Shown piece after piece: positions 18,883-27,911 of a DNA stretch of 64,000 bases (position 1 is the stretch's first letter; every line of letters starts with the position of its first letter). Source of the DNA: Corynebacterium oculi (GTDB taxonomy: Bacteria > Actinomycetota > Actinomycetes > Mycobacteriales > Mycobacteriaceae); NCBI RefSeq assembly GCF_001412105.1, contig NZ_LKST01000002.1, positions 1 to 64,000 on the forward strand, given 5' to 3'. The notes under the pieces were generated by a model. The model ran no database searches. It was given only the letters and a program-made list of their open reading frames with translations, and had not been told where the DNA came from. A program made the position numbers and the translations under genes.

Positions 18883-20448
18883 CTACCGGGCGCGCACCGT
18901 CACGCTCACCGGCCCCTCCCCGGTGGACTCCACCAGAAGCCGGGTGGCGTTGGGCTCCGAGGCCACGCGCCCGCCGCTGACCTCGGCAACGTACCCCTGG
19001 GGGAAATTCGCGGAGGGAACGGCGATCTCGCTCACGGAACCGGGGGCAAAGGCGCCCTGCCCGTCCACCCGCGCGGCGTCCCAGGCCGCGACGTAGGTGC
19101 GGGTCTGCGCGTCCCAGCGCGCCTCGGTGGGGGTACCGGCCACGGCACGAGCGTGCGGGGCCGCCAGGATCGCCAGCTTATCCGCGTTCACCGCGTCCGC
19201 CGTGACCGGGCCCGGCGCGGCGGGATCGGCCACGATCCCCTGCTCCTTTTGATTCTGCGTGGTGGGATCATCGCAACCGCAGTAGGACCAGTACTGCCAG
19301 CCAATCAGGCGCTCCCGGGCCTGGCCGATCACGCCGCTGAGGGTGGCGGCATCGTCGGTGGCCCCGAACTCGCTGAGCAGCAAGGCGCTGTTGTGCTCTC
19401 CCGCCACCTTCTCCGCATTATCAAAGGTGGCGGAATCGGGGAACTCACAGCCCGTATAGGAACCAAACAGCGCATTAGTGGTGCAATACACGTGCCAGCT
19501 TAAGGACGCCTGCCCCGCGCTCTCCGGGCGAGCCGGGCGCGTATTAATCCCCGTATTCCACATGGAATAGGGCTCATAGTGCACGATCGCCTGGGGATCC
19601 GCCTCCGTGATCGCGCGAGCGGCCTTCTCATGGAGCTCATCCAGCTTTGCCGTGGCCGGACCGCAATCCCCCAAGGTGAGATAGCACAACGGATAAGCAG
19701 AACCCGGCCAGGGCTCATTAATAATGTCATAGCCCATCACTCCCGGGCGCCCCTGGAAATACTGCGCCACGTGCTGCCACATCGCGGCATAACGATCCTG
19801 CAATCCCACGCCGCCCGGGCCGGGGGCGTTATTCAAGAAATTATCGTAGGCGCGCAACAGGCCCACATTCACCGCCTGGTTGGTGGGAAAACCCACCTTG
19901 AGTAGGCTCGGCAAACCATCATCAATCACCGCCCAGTCCGGGGCAAACTCCCCCTCGAACTTCTCGTTATACATGTCCTGGTGGGCGTCGATAAGCACCG
20001 CAATACCGCGCCCCGTGAGTTCCTCAACCGTGCGGGAAATCGCTTCGAGATAAGAGTCATCATAAACACCCGGTTCCGGCTCCACTGCCTTCCACATGAT
20101 GCCCAGGCGCACGGAATCAAAACCATTATCCTGAAGCCACTGCGCATCATCGGCATTAAAACCACCGGCCTCCGGCGTATAAGGCGCGTGCTTGTACACC
20201 ATGTTCACACCCGCGGTGAGGAACGCCCGGCCGTCACCATCGGTATACCAGCGTCCTTGCTGGCTTATGGGGCCACGCTGGGTGATGCTGGGCTGCGCGG
20301 CCTGCGTATCGACGGGCGCGGCCTGCTGCATCGCGACCGGAGGCTGCTCGGCCAGAAGGCCCTGCGCGAAAGCGGGGGTAGGAACAACGGCGAGCACCCC
20401 CAGGCACAACGCCAGGGGGATTTTTACCGCGCGAGAAGCAAGACGCAT
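18883..20448 (-). CDS. Secreted GH5 endoglycoceramidase-like glycosidase
   Basis: An exported retaining glycoside hydrolase of 521 residues. A signal peptide (ALCLGVLAVVPTPAFAQ) is followed by a GH5 barrel: DSVRLGIMWKAVEPEPGVYD, then VLIDAHQDMYNEKF, the acid/base glutamate in DIINEPWPGS and the nucleophile in LLSEFGATDD. The spacing and the HQDMYNEKF motif are typical of endoglycoceramidases, which cut the glycan from glycosphingolipids. A C-terminal beta-domain (about 420-521) follows. An actinobacterium living on an animal host could use it on host glycolipids; that ecological role is inferred. Start ATG 20448 (MRLASRA) is preferred over 20457. Confidence 0.88.
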   Translation of the reverse strand: MRLASRAVKIPLALCLGVLAVVPTPAFAQGLLAEQPPVAMQQAAPVDTQAAQPSITQRGPISQQGRWYTDGDGRAFLTAGVNMVYKHAPYTPEAGGFNADDAQWLQDNGFDSVRLGIMWKAVEPEPGVYDDSYLEAISRTVEELTGRGIAVLIDAHQDMYNEKFEGEFAPDWAVIDDGLPSLLKVGFPTNQAVNVGLLRAYDNFLNNAPGPGGVGLQDRYAAMWQHVAQYFQGRPGVMGYDIINEPWPGSAYPLCYLTLGDCGPATAKLDELHEKAARAITEADPQAIVHYEPYSMWNTGINTRPARPESAGQASLSWHVYCTTNALFGSYTGCEFPDSATFDNAEKVAGEHNSALLLSEFGATDDAATLSGVIGQARERLIGWQYWSYCGCDDPTTQNQKEQGIVADPAAPGPVTADAVNADKLAILAAPHARAVAGTPTEARWDAQTRTYVAAWDAARVDGQGAFAPGSVSEIAVPSANFPQGYVAEVSGGRVASEPNATRLLVESTGEGPVSVTVRAR

Positions 20449-20493
20449 AGCGAACACACCTCAAAAGTTAGGGAAGCAAAGAGGAACGATGCC

Positions 20494-21641
20494 TCATACC
20501 CTACGGCATGACCGGGACGAGCGCGCAGCCATACTCGCCGCGTGCTCACGCAGGTATTCCCGCAGATAGGGCAGGGCAAAGTCCACCTCGCCCCGGCCGG
20601 TTTCCGCGATCATCTCCGCGTCGAGGAGGCGGCGACGATAGTTTCCGGCATATGACGCAGAAACCCCATCCGCTCGGCAATATCGCTGGTTTTAGAGGGG
20701 CCAGTGTCCTGCGCCATATGTACCAGGAACGTCCGATCTACCTCGGAGAGATCGGAGAGCGCCGGCTCGTGGACGAGCTGGCCTAACTTTCTTTGCGCTA
20801 TCTCCACCCCGGCCCCCGCCGCAGCCGGGGTAATGAGGTTACTCTCCCTCTGCCGGAAGGAATACTGGCCCACCAGCTGGATCATAAAAGGATAGCCCTG
20901 GCAGGCCGCCACGGCCTTTCTTAATGCCTCCGTATCCCACTCCATGCCCATCTCCAGGAGGGGTTTGCGCAGCGCCTGTTCCACGGCGGTGTCGGAAACA
21001 CGATCAAGTTCTATACGCTCCGCGCGCCGCAGAAAGGTAACGGGATTGGCGGTGTCTTTATCCTCCAACAGCGGTTTGATCGCGGAGGGGATACCCGCCA
21101 TCGCCACGGCGATCTCCTCTTCTTCCCGCACGAGATGCTGGATCGTCACGCCGAACTCCACAACCTCCTCGCTGCGCTGGTGGTGCATCTCATCGAGGGT
21201 GATGAACACTCCCGTGGGGGCTTGCTGCGCGCGGCGATCTTCTTCCCGCTTATAAGCAAGCAGATCCTTGAGAGCTTCGCGCAGGGTATAGGTGGGATCA
21301 TGAAGTGCCGTGGACTCCCAGTTCACCCCGCCACCGATGCTCATTCTCTTGTTCTGCGCCAGGAAACGCACGATCCGATCCCGTAACCGCCGAACAAAGC
21401 CGGTGGTGGCGGTCTCACTGAATACTTTCCAGCCGTGCTTCGCCTTCGCCTCATCTTCCAGGGCGTTGAGCAAAACGGTTTTCCCGATTCCCCTCGGCCC
21501 CACCACGAGGGAGACCCGCTCGTGGGTACCGGGGCCATCGTCGAGGGCATAACCGAAGTTCTCCACCACGTGATTGCGGCCCACCAACTCCGGCGGCGTG
21601 GCACCGAAGGTCGCTTTAAAGGGATTCCGCTGGCGAGTCAT
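20494..21641 (-). pseudogene. AAA+ ATPase gene (Orc1/Cdc6-like ATPase family), frame broken near 20675
   Basis: Starts at ATG 21641 (MTRQRNPFKATFGATPP). The P-loop VVGPRGIGKTVLLNALE lies near residues 47-63, and ITLDEMHH is the Walker B region. The C-terminal winged-helix part begins at TSDIAERMG, then the open frame goes astray and stops at 20610. In the adjacent frame the expected continuation is present (VSASYAGNYRRRLLDAEM, then AETGRGEVDFALPYLREYL), stopping at 20494-20496. The break lies at a four-G run in ATGGGG; five would repair it. The family comprises orphan ATPases, often near mobile elements. A ribosome site is weak. The function is unknown. Confidence 0.8.
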
Positions 21642-21803
21642 GCGCACAGCATAGCGGAGGGGTTTATGAATGGTTATGAAATTCAGGCTCACCTGGCGTG
21701 CGCGGATCGCGCCACGGAGCCTTCTCCCGTGAGGTGTGACAGTACCGGACACCGTGTTGTGGCTCTAAAGCGACTTCTGGGTTAAACGAGGTTGAAAGCG
21801 ATA

Positions 21804-21835
21804 GCCCCTCACCCGCATTTCTGCTGGTGAGGGGC
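21804..21835. terminator. Hairpin behind the tRNA 3' end
   Basis: GCCCCTCACC and GGTGAGGGGC form a perfect ten-base-pair stem seven bases beyond the tRNA 3' fragment. It most likely was the terminator of the tRNA gene that the ICE entered, and so marks the chromosomal side of the junction. Confidence 0.65.
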
Positions 21836-21842
21836 CATAAAT

Positions 21843-21886
21843 TGGTAGCGGGGGCAGGATTCGAACCAACGACCTCTGGATCTATA
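21843..21886 (-). repeat. ICE attachment site: 3' half of a tRNA gene
   Basis: Read on the minus strand, the segment runs from the anticodon loop through TCCAG, a five-base variable loop, GGTTCGAATCC and CCCCGCTACCA, that is the 3' half of a tRNA with encoded CCA. No matching 5' half (it would begin AGCGGGG) lies upstream, so this is not a whole gene. Tyrosine integrases commonly recombine in the anticodon loop and leave such a half. The integrase gene starts 105 bases away. The intact tRNA should be rebuilt at the other ICE end, outside the window. The amino acid cannot be read. One T-stem pair is mismatched (T-T). Confidence 0.7.
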
Positions 21887-21990
21887 AAAACAGCCCACAA
21901 GCCAGCAAGCCGCCAGCCCGGCAACACAGCACGCCATCAACCCGGAACCAATAAATGTCACACAACGAGAAGAATAATAATCTATAGCAC

Positions 21991-22875
21991 ATGCTCATCT
22001 CTGATAGCCCCTACCTCCTACCCATACCCAAGATTTGGCACGATGAAATCCGCACCTGGGAGATACATCTGCACACATCCGGGATCCGTCACCGATCCGT
22101 TGACACACGCATACGCCACATCCGCTACCTCGCACGAGAAATCTACAAAGCCCCAAACAACGTCACCGAACGTGACCTCACCCTCTGGCTAGGCGAGAAA
22201 AACTGGTCCCCGGAAACACGACACTCCCACTACACATCAATCCGCGCTTTCTTCACCTGGCGCTGCACCTGGTACGGACACGACAACAACCCCGCAACAA
22301 ACCTCCCTGCGGTACGACGAAACCAGGGAAGACCACGACCAATCCCCGAAGAAATCTTAAGAGAAGTTCTCTATGAAACCCCACCACGAACAAGCCTCAT
22401 CCTCCGACTTGCAGCAGAACTCGGCCTCCGCCGATCAGAAATCGCAATCATCTGCGCCAAAGACATCACCGTCACCAATGACCAGCCATACATCATCGTC
22501 CACGGCAAAGGAGGAAAAACACGGACGCTTCCCCTCACACGCTCACTCCACAAACACATCACGACATACATACAAGACAAATACTGGCTCTTCCCAGGAA
22601 ACACCGATGGACACCTCTCACCAGCAGCAATCGGAAAAATTGCGTCCACCGCACTACCAGACGGATGGAGCCTACACACCTTACGCCACCGATTCGCCAC
22701 CAGCGCCTACCACGACACAAACGACATCATCGCAGTCCAAGAAGCACTCGGACACGCCTCCTTAAACACCACACGCAGATACACCCAAATAGAACCTCGA
22801 GGCCTCATCAAGATCACCACCGCCACAGAAATCAAGCTCACCAACGCACGACCCCCGAAGGAGAAAAAACCATGA
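21991..22875 (+). CDS. int: Tyrosine-type site-specific integrase
   Basis: Integrates and excises the ICE at the adjacent tRNA site. The 294-residue protein has a SAM-like N-terminal core-binding domain (about 1-95) and a catalytic domain with the expected tetrad: Arg in ELGLRRSEI, Lys in GKGGKTRTLPL, His-x-x-Arg in LHTLRHRFATSAYH, His/Trp in ALGHASLNTT and the nucleophile Tyr in TTRRYTQIE. Its last bases overlap the ParA gene as ATGA, so integration and partition functions are co-expressed. I do not see a separate excisionase, although the small genes downstream could serve. Confidence 0.92.
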   Translation: MLISDSPYLLPIPKIWHDEIRTWEIHLHTSGIRHRSVDTRIRHIRYLAREIYKAPNNVTERDLTLWLGEKNWSPETRHSHYTSIRAFFTWRCTWYGHDNNPATNLPAVRRNQGRPRPIPEEILREVLYETPPRTSLILRLAAELGLRRSEIAIICAKDITVTNDQPYIIVHGKGGKTRTLPLTRSLHKHITTYIQDKYWLFPGNTDGHLSPAAIGKIASTALPDGWSLHTLRHRFATSAYHDTNDIIAVQEALGHASLNTTRRYTQIEPRGLIKITTATEIKLTNARPPKEKKP

Positions 22876-23474
22876 GCACCATCATCACCGTCTGCCACCT
22901 CAAAGGCGGCACCGGGAAAACAACCACCACAATCCTGCTCGCCACCGCTTTGACCAACCTCGGATACAGCGTCACCGTCTACGACGCAGACCCCCAAGGA
23001 TCTGCATCCGAATGGGCAGCACTCGCCGCCGACAACAACACACCCCTTAACTTTCCCGTCACCGTCGCCAACCCAGCCACCCTCAACCGCCTACGCCCCC
23101 GAACAGACTACGTCCTCATCGACTGCCCTCCCGGAGGAAGCACTGCCATCAACGCAGCGATCAACGCAGCCAATGAAATCATCATCCCTACCAGCCCCAG
23201 CGAAATAGAAGTAGACCGCATGTGGGACACACTAAGCCTCTCCACCACTAAACCAACTCATGTGCTCATCACCAGTGCTCGCCTCGGCACCACCGCACTC
23301 ACCGACATCCAAAAAGCACTACGCACCGAGAATATCCCCACCTACCGGACGATCATCCCCCTCCGACAAAAAATCAAAGCAATGTGGGGCACAAACCCCA
23401 CAGGCATGCTCTACGGCTACGACACACTAGCCAACACCATCACAGAAAACATCGCACTGAAGGAGACCGCCTAA
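22872..23474 (+). CDS. parA: ParA-family partition ATPase
   Basis: A 200-residue MinD/ParA ATPase. The deviant Walker A KGGTGKTTTT begins near residue 10, Walker A' DADPQGSASEW near 40, and Walker B YVLIDCPPG near 78. It lacks an N-terminal DNA-binding domain, like type Ib ParA proteins of plasmids. ATG 22872 overlaps the integrase stop. The next gene encodes a ribbon-helix-helix-like protein, the usual partner of small ParA proteins. Such pairs stabilise excised, replicating forms of ICEs. Confidence 0.9.
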   Translation: MSTIITVCHLKGGTGKTTTTILLATALTNLGYSVTVYDADPQGSASEWAALAADNNTPLNFPVTVANPATLNRLRPRTDYVLIDCPPGGSTAINAAINAANEIIIPTSPSEIEVDRMWDTLSLSTTKPTHVLITSARLGTTALTDIQKALRTENIPTYRTIIPLRQKIKAMWGTNPTGMLYGYDTLANTITENIALKETA

Positions 23475-23476
23475 CC

Positions 23477-23728
23477 ATGAACCCCATGCTCCCCCAACGA
23501 CGTCGCCCCACCCGCAGCGCTGTCCGCGCAGAAGACACCATGCGCAAAGCCACTGACCCACGCCCCAAAATCACCTTCCGTGTTGATCCAGAAACACGAA
23601 GAAACCTCAAAAGCTACACTAGCTTCCATGGAATCACCATGGAACAATTTCTCAACCAACTCATCGAGGAATACCTAGAAGAACACACAGCACCCTATAT
23701 CTCAAACACCCGCCCACCCAAGAATTAA
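23477..23728 (+). CDS. Ribbon-helix-helix-like protein, probable ParA partner
   Basis: An 83-residue basic protein. The central segment ITFRVDPETRRNLKSYTSFHGITMEQFLNQLIEEYL fits a CopG/Arc ribbon-helix-helix fold: one beta strand, then two helices. The arginine-rich N-terminus may contact DNA or stimulate the ATPase. It starts two bases after the parA stop, so they form one unit. I infer the centromere-binding role from position and fold only; sequence similarity to a named ParB was not established. Confidence 0.7.
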   Translation: MNPMLPQRRRPTRSAVRAEDTMRKATDPRPKITFRVDPETRRNLKSYTSFHGITMEQFLNQLIEEYLEEHTAPYISNTRPPKN

Positions 23729-23767
23729 CCGCCCGCCCGACAACGCCCCACCCCGAAAGGTGACATC

Positions 23768-24109
23768 ATGACCACTACCATCCACGCACTAGACCTACCA
23801 TCCGCGACGGCCAACCTCTACGGATTCATCTTCTGGGCCATTCTACTCGGCATCCCCATCGTCGCCTTTATCAAAGCAAAAGGCATCATCTCACGCTTCC
23901 TCGCCGCAATATTCATCCTCCCCTTCTCAGCAATTCTCGCCTTCGGCTGGGGATTCTTCGGAATGGCTTTCGCTTTCTCTGGTGCCATCATAGAAAAAAC
24001 TAACGAAAACTACACCGAACTCCACAACAAAAACGTCCTCGAATCAGGAGAAGGAACACTCATACCCACCCCCACATCCGACCCCAACGAGAACTCTTAC
24101 CAAGAATAA
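23768..24109 (+). CDS. Small membrane protein
   Basis: A 113-residue protein with two hydrophobic segments, LYGFIFWAILLGIPIVAFI near residue 18 and the long FLAAIFILPFSAILAFGWGFFGMAFAFSG near 44, then a polar tail. GAAAGGTGACATC precedes ATG 23768 as a ribosome site. No family is recognised. It closes the integrase-partition operon, and a strong hairpin follows before the convergent lipase gene. Confidence 0.65.
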   Translation: MTTTIHALDLPSATANLYGFIFWAILLGIPIVAFIKAKGIISRFLAAIFILPFSAILAFGWGFFGMAFAFSGAIIEKTNENYTELHNKNVLESGEGTLIPTPTSDPNENSYQE

Positions 24110-24172
24110 GGAGGATACAAATACACCCCCAGCGATCCTCCTGCCGCTACCCACCCCGGTCAAACAATCAGC

Positions 24173-24214
24173 TTGCTGGCAAGTCAGACCCCCTCATTGA
24201 CTACTTGCCAGCAA
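24173..24214. terminator. Bidirectional terminator candidate between convergent genes
   Basis: A perfect 12-base inverted repeat, TTGCTGGCAAGT and ACTTGCCAGCAA, with an 18-base loop, lies between the membrane-protein gene and the oppositely read lipase gene. There is no T-run. Confidence 0.6.
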
Positions 24215-24220
24215 ACCAGC

Positions 24221-25327
24221 TTACGAAGAAAGCTTAGACGACATCTCGTCTATCGGGCTGAACCCATCAGAAACGCCCGGAAGAGACGGAATGTTAACAG
24301 GACCAACCCCCGGAGCACTATTCTCCGAAGAGGCCGTCATCGGAGCGCACGGAACAGCAACATCACGCCCCAAAGCGTTAGCAGTCATGGCAATCGCACG
24401 GGGAGAATAGGTAATACCAAGATGCTCCGAAGCGTCCAAGCTACACCCATCCTGCAAAACATAGTTCTCTGCACCTTCTGCAGTGTACTGGCTTGCAGAC
24501 AAAGGAGTTACCGCTTCATCAAAGAGGGTAGAGATAGAAACATACTTCACCCCAGGAACTTCAATAGGGGCATCATGAAGCTTCTTGTTAAACTCACTGT
24601 TAGGAAGCAAATCACGGACACTCGGGCTAGCAATCAACTCAGTAATGAGATTTCCCATACCATTCAGTGCATTCAGCTTCTCCAGACCATACCCAACACC
24701 TAACAAACCAGTGCCATTCAGTACACCAGAGATTGATACAATAGTACCAACCCCTTCACCACCTACCTGCTTGGCATACGCAGTAGCAATGGTGGCACCA
24801 GCAGAATGACCAACCATATCCACAGCCTGCGCACCAGTCATCGCTTTGACCTGAGCTATCTTCTCAGTAATTTGCTCTACCGACTGAGAGATAGGTGCCA
24901 TAGCGCGGAACGTAGGAATAGAGCCCAAAAGCGAGCTTCCCTCAGGAGTAGGAGTACCAGGAAGCTTACCGACGTTAAATGCGTACACGCACTTCCCCAT
25001 CGCAGCCAGGTCAGGAGCCATGGCTGCAAACGTTTGATACGAGTTGGAGTTAAGCCCATGCAAAAGGATGACAGGATTCTCCCCAGGCTCTGGCGTACAC
25101 GCGACATTAGACCCTAACGGGCTAATATCTTCCGTCAGTCCCTGCTTGAGCATCACATCAGCAAAACCGGGGGCCCTCTCCCCCTGCGGCCCCATGCCAG
25201 TCCACTCCAGCACCTCACCACCAACAGCAGGCTGATCACTCGATCCCGGCACAGCTCCAGCCTGGGTACTACCAGCAAAAAGAGCTAAAGCCGCAACGCA
25301 TGCGGCCGATATACGTGAAATTTTCAC
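24221..25327 (-). CDS. Secreted triacylglycerol lipase (alpha/beta hydrolase)
   Basis: An exported lipase of 368 residues. A signal peptide covers about residues 1-26 (ISAACVAALALFAGSTQAGAV). The oxyanion region is VILLHGLNSNSYQTF, and the nucleophile elbow is VGHSAGATIA with the catalytic serine. The order fits the secreted class of actinobacterial triacylglycerol lipases. It lies in the ICE cargo, next to a second secreted hydrolase gene (the protease), both read leftward, with a terminator between. Compared with the chromosomal genes it is richer in A/T, suggesting transfer. Confidence 0.88.
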   Translation of the reverse strand: MKISRISAACVAALALFAGSTQAGAVPGSSDQPAVGGEVLEWTGMGPQGERAPGFADVMLKQGLTEDISPLGSNVACTPEPGENPVILLHGLNSNSYQTFAAMAPDLAAMGKCVYAFNVGKLPGTPTPEGSSLLGSIPTFRAMAPISQSVEQITEKIAQVKAMTGAQAVDMVGHSAGATIATAYAKQVGGEGVGTIVSISGVLNGTGLLGVGYGLEKLNALNGMGNLITELIASPSVRDLLPNSEFNKKLHDAPIEVPGVKYVSISTLFDEAVTPLSASQYTAEGAENYVLQDGCSLDASEHLGITYSPRAIAMTANALGRDVAVPCAPMTASSENSAPGVGPVNIPSLPGVSDGFSPIDEMSSKLSS

Positions 25328-25480
25328 GATCTACCTCACACCTTTCAAGAAAATAGAGACTGCCCGCATACGCAAGGCCAAGAACACCATACCCAAAATA
25401 ACTATGATCAGCAAAGCAGCTATATGTGACAAATGTAATTTTTACTACATAAAAATATGCATTATTACTGCAACAAAAAA

Positions 25481-25508
25481 TAGGCCGGCACTTTAAAGTG
25501 CCAGCCTA
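25481..25508 (-). terminator. Terminator behind the protease gene
   Basis: A hairpin TAGGCCGGCACTTT/AAAGTGCCAGCCTA with one mismatched pair is followed on the minus strand by TTTTTT. It is a clear intrinsic terminator for the leftward protease gene that ends at 25528. Confidence 0.9.
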
Positions 25509-25527
25509 CTCAATGGGCAAAAACTGG

Positions 25528-26226
25528 TTAGACAGATCCCAAGGAACCTGTAGAAAACTGACCCGAAAGCGCAATAGTCCTGTACACCCACGGCAAGATC
25601 GGGGCAACTGCAGTGTAGTTAGCTGGGATATGCCCCCCCCCTTCATCCTTGCCACCCACCGCAGAAATCACGCCATAAACAAGCCGCCCATCATGGAACG
25701 GTCCGCCGGAGTCACCCGGCTCCTGGTTCCCAACAATCCCTCGGGTCACAACCATCTTCGCATTCCCCAGGCCATCATTATCGTCATAGTGACCAATAAC
25801 TTCCGCAGTGCCCTTGCTGGAGCGGATAGCGACCAGCACCCCATCCACTGATCTGACTTACATGACCAGTAGACGGAATCTCACCGGAGACAGCACAGCA
25901 GGCGCCACAGGCATCGCTTCCGTAGTGTGCACCAAAGCAACATCTGCCCCAGAAGGATGAACGACTACCCTATCAATCTGGTAATCGCCTTCCGCCCTTT
26001 CCCCAAGCTTGACGGTTCCATTTTGCTGATCACCCACACAATGCTGTGCGGTGAGCACCCAGTTAGGTGCGGCAACCGATCCGCTACACAGACCAGAGAC
26101 CAAAACCTTAGCTGCCCAAGGAGTATCCACGGCATCATGGCCACCTTCGACAGCTCCAGCCACCGGCACTATCGACGTTGACACAGCGCAGGTAGCCACC
26201 ACAGGTAGCTTTTTGAAAAAATTCAC
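25528..26226 (-). pseudogene. Secreted trypsin-like serine protease, frame broken near 25860
   Basis: The first part (ATG 26226) has a signal peptide, the histidine motif VLTAQHCVG and the aspartate in GADVALVH. It stops at 25858. The second part resumes in the same frame and contains the active serine in EPGDSGGPFHDGR. Between the two, the adjacent frame encodes the missing segment (GEIPSTGHVSQISGWGAG, typical of trypsins). So two compensating small indels, near 25885 and 25820, shift about 60 bases out of frame. The product would be a cutting enzyme of about 235 residues if repaired. True decay or sequence error cannot be told apart here. Confidence 0.8.
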
Positions 26227-26514
26227 AACTCCATCTAACTACATCAAAGCAAAGATTACCTAATTTCTCAGCATACCCGCATAAAACATGACCTAGCAAC
26301 CAACGTTCCATGCACCCAGAGCATCCACTTCAGCACCTACCCTTCAGTCATGGCTACCGCCACACCTCCTCACAACTGGAAAATCGATGCAGAATCACAC
26401 CACGCCCAAAGGTCTGCCCATGAAAGCTCTACTTCAACGCACATCGCCACAGCACAGTCCCGCCAATTGAGAACCAAAACTATCAGAAAAATCTGTAGAA
26501 AATAAAGTTAAGAC

Positions 26515-26542
26515 TTGTATCCCAGAAAGCAAAGACTACAAT
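26515..26542 (+). promoter_or_regulatory. Promoter of ktrB, probably leaderless
   Basis: TTGTAT, a 16-base spacer and TACAAT end seven bases before the GTG at 26550. That distance puts the transcription start at or next to the start codon, so the message is probably leaderless, which is common in actinobacteria. The remaining 290 bases back to the protease gene hold nothing I can identify. Confidence 0.6.
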
Positions 26543-26549
26543 CTTAGTA

Positions 26550-27911
26550 GTGCTTAAAACACAGCTACCTCATCGGCACCCAGCTAGACTGGTCGCCATT
26601 GGGTTTCTCGCCACGATCGCAGTCGGGTCTGTGCTTTTATCCCTGCCATTCGCATCAGCGTCACACCACTCCACCTCCCTACTCACCTCGTTTTTTACCG
26701 CCACCTCAGCTGTATCAATGACTGGACTGGCAGTAGTTGACACCAGTTCCCACTGGAGCGGCACTGGACAAGCCGTAATAATCGCGCTTATCCAGATCGG
26801 CGGCTTCGGAATCATGGGCCTTACCTCACTAGCAGGGATGATCATCACCGGCCACATGAGTCTGCGGTGGCGCGTTACCGCAACAGCGGAAGGGCGTTCC
26901 CTCACTACCGCCAATGTTAAAAAAATACTCATCGCCACCTTTTTCCTTACAGTTTTTTGTGAACTCACCACGGCGAGCATCATCGCAACACGCATGGCCA
27001 TATCCTATGGGAAATCTTTTCATGAAGCACTATGGTCTGGAATATTCTATTCAATATCTGCTTTTAACAACGCAGGGTTCGCCCTCGAGGCAGACAGCCT
27101 CACCCGCTATGTTTCCGACATATGGATCATCATCCCCCTATCCCTATCTTTCATAATAGGAGGAATAGGCTTCCCCGTCGTAATTGAGATCATCGACAAA
27201 ATAACGGCTTGGCGGAAAACCGGAAGAAAAACATCCAACCGCCTTTCTCTAACCGCAAGGATCTCACTTACCGGAACGGCAATCCTCATAGCAGCGGGAA
27301 CCATGATGGTAGCAAACCTTGAATGGGCAGGAGCACTACACCACTTGCCCGCAGGGTCGAAAATTTTAGCTGCATTTTTTCAAGGAGCCTCCCCCAGGAC
27401 CGCTGGTTTCAATTCCATCGACTACGGATCCATGCACCCCACCACTTTGATGGGCACCGATATCCTCATGTTCATTGGAGGAGGGTCCGCCGGGACAGCA
27501 GGAGGCGTAAAGATAACAACCTTTGCCATTCTCTGCGCCGCCATGATAGCCCAATTCAAGGGGCACCAAGATACCACAATACATGGAAGAAAAATACCCA
27601 ATGAAGTTACACGACAATCACTAACAGTATTCGCCGCCGGAATCATTTCTGTCACAATCTCCGTTGGCCTACTAAGGGTCCTAGAACCTCAATTTTCTGC
27701 CGACCAAATTTCCTTCGAGGTCATCTCAGCATTCTCCACAGTGGGACTATCAACAGGGATCACTGCCAATCTTTCCGGCGCTTCCCAAATCATCATCTGC
27801 GCTTTAATGTACCTCGGCCGCATTGGTCCCATAACACTCGTAGCTTCTTTAGCAGCGAAGTCCTCACAACGACAGTTCTCCTATCCTGAAGAAAGGCCCT
27901 TCATTGGCTAA
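26550..27911 (+). CDS. ktrB: Potassium uptake channel subunit KtrB/TrkH
   Basis: The membrane subunit of a K+ importer, 453 residues with four M1-P-M2 repeats. Selectivity-filter glycines are visible in STSAVSMTGLAVVD, NNAGFALEA, PRTAGFNSIDYG and STVGLSTG. GGGSAGTAGGVKITT is the M3 region that gates the pore in KtrB. The size is right for KtrB, and the next gene is its regulatory subunit, overlapping it by eight bases. Start GTG 26550 lies just behind the -10 box. As ICE cargo, K+ uptake could aid osmotic or acid tolerance; that is inferred. Confidence 0.93.
   Translation: MLKTQLPHRHPARLVAIGFLATIAVGSVLLSLPFASASHHSTSLLTSFFTATSAVSMTGLAVVDTSSHWSGTGQAVIIALIQIGGFGIMGLTSLAGMIITGHMSLRWRVTATAEGRSLTTANVKKILIATFFLTVFCELTTASIIATRMAISYGKSFHEALWSGIFYSISAFNNAGFALEADSLTRYVSDIWIIIPLSLSFIIGGIGFPVVIEIIDKITAWRKTGRKTSNRLSLTARISLTGTAILIAAGTMMVANLEWAGALHHLPAGSKILAAFFQGASPRTAGFNSIDYGSMHPTTLMGTDILMFIGGGSAGTAGGVKITTFAILCAAMIAQFKGHQDTTIHGRKIPNEVTRQSLTVFAAGIISVTISVGLLRVLEPQFSADQISFEVISAFSTVGLSTGITANLSGASQIIICALMYLGRIGPITLVASLAAKSSQRQFSYPEERPFIG

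Noticed and set aside
21843..21921. A complete tRNA gene at the ICE junction
   Set aside because: Only the 3' half fits; no acceptor 5' strand AGCGGGG or D-arm is found upstream.
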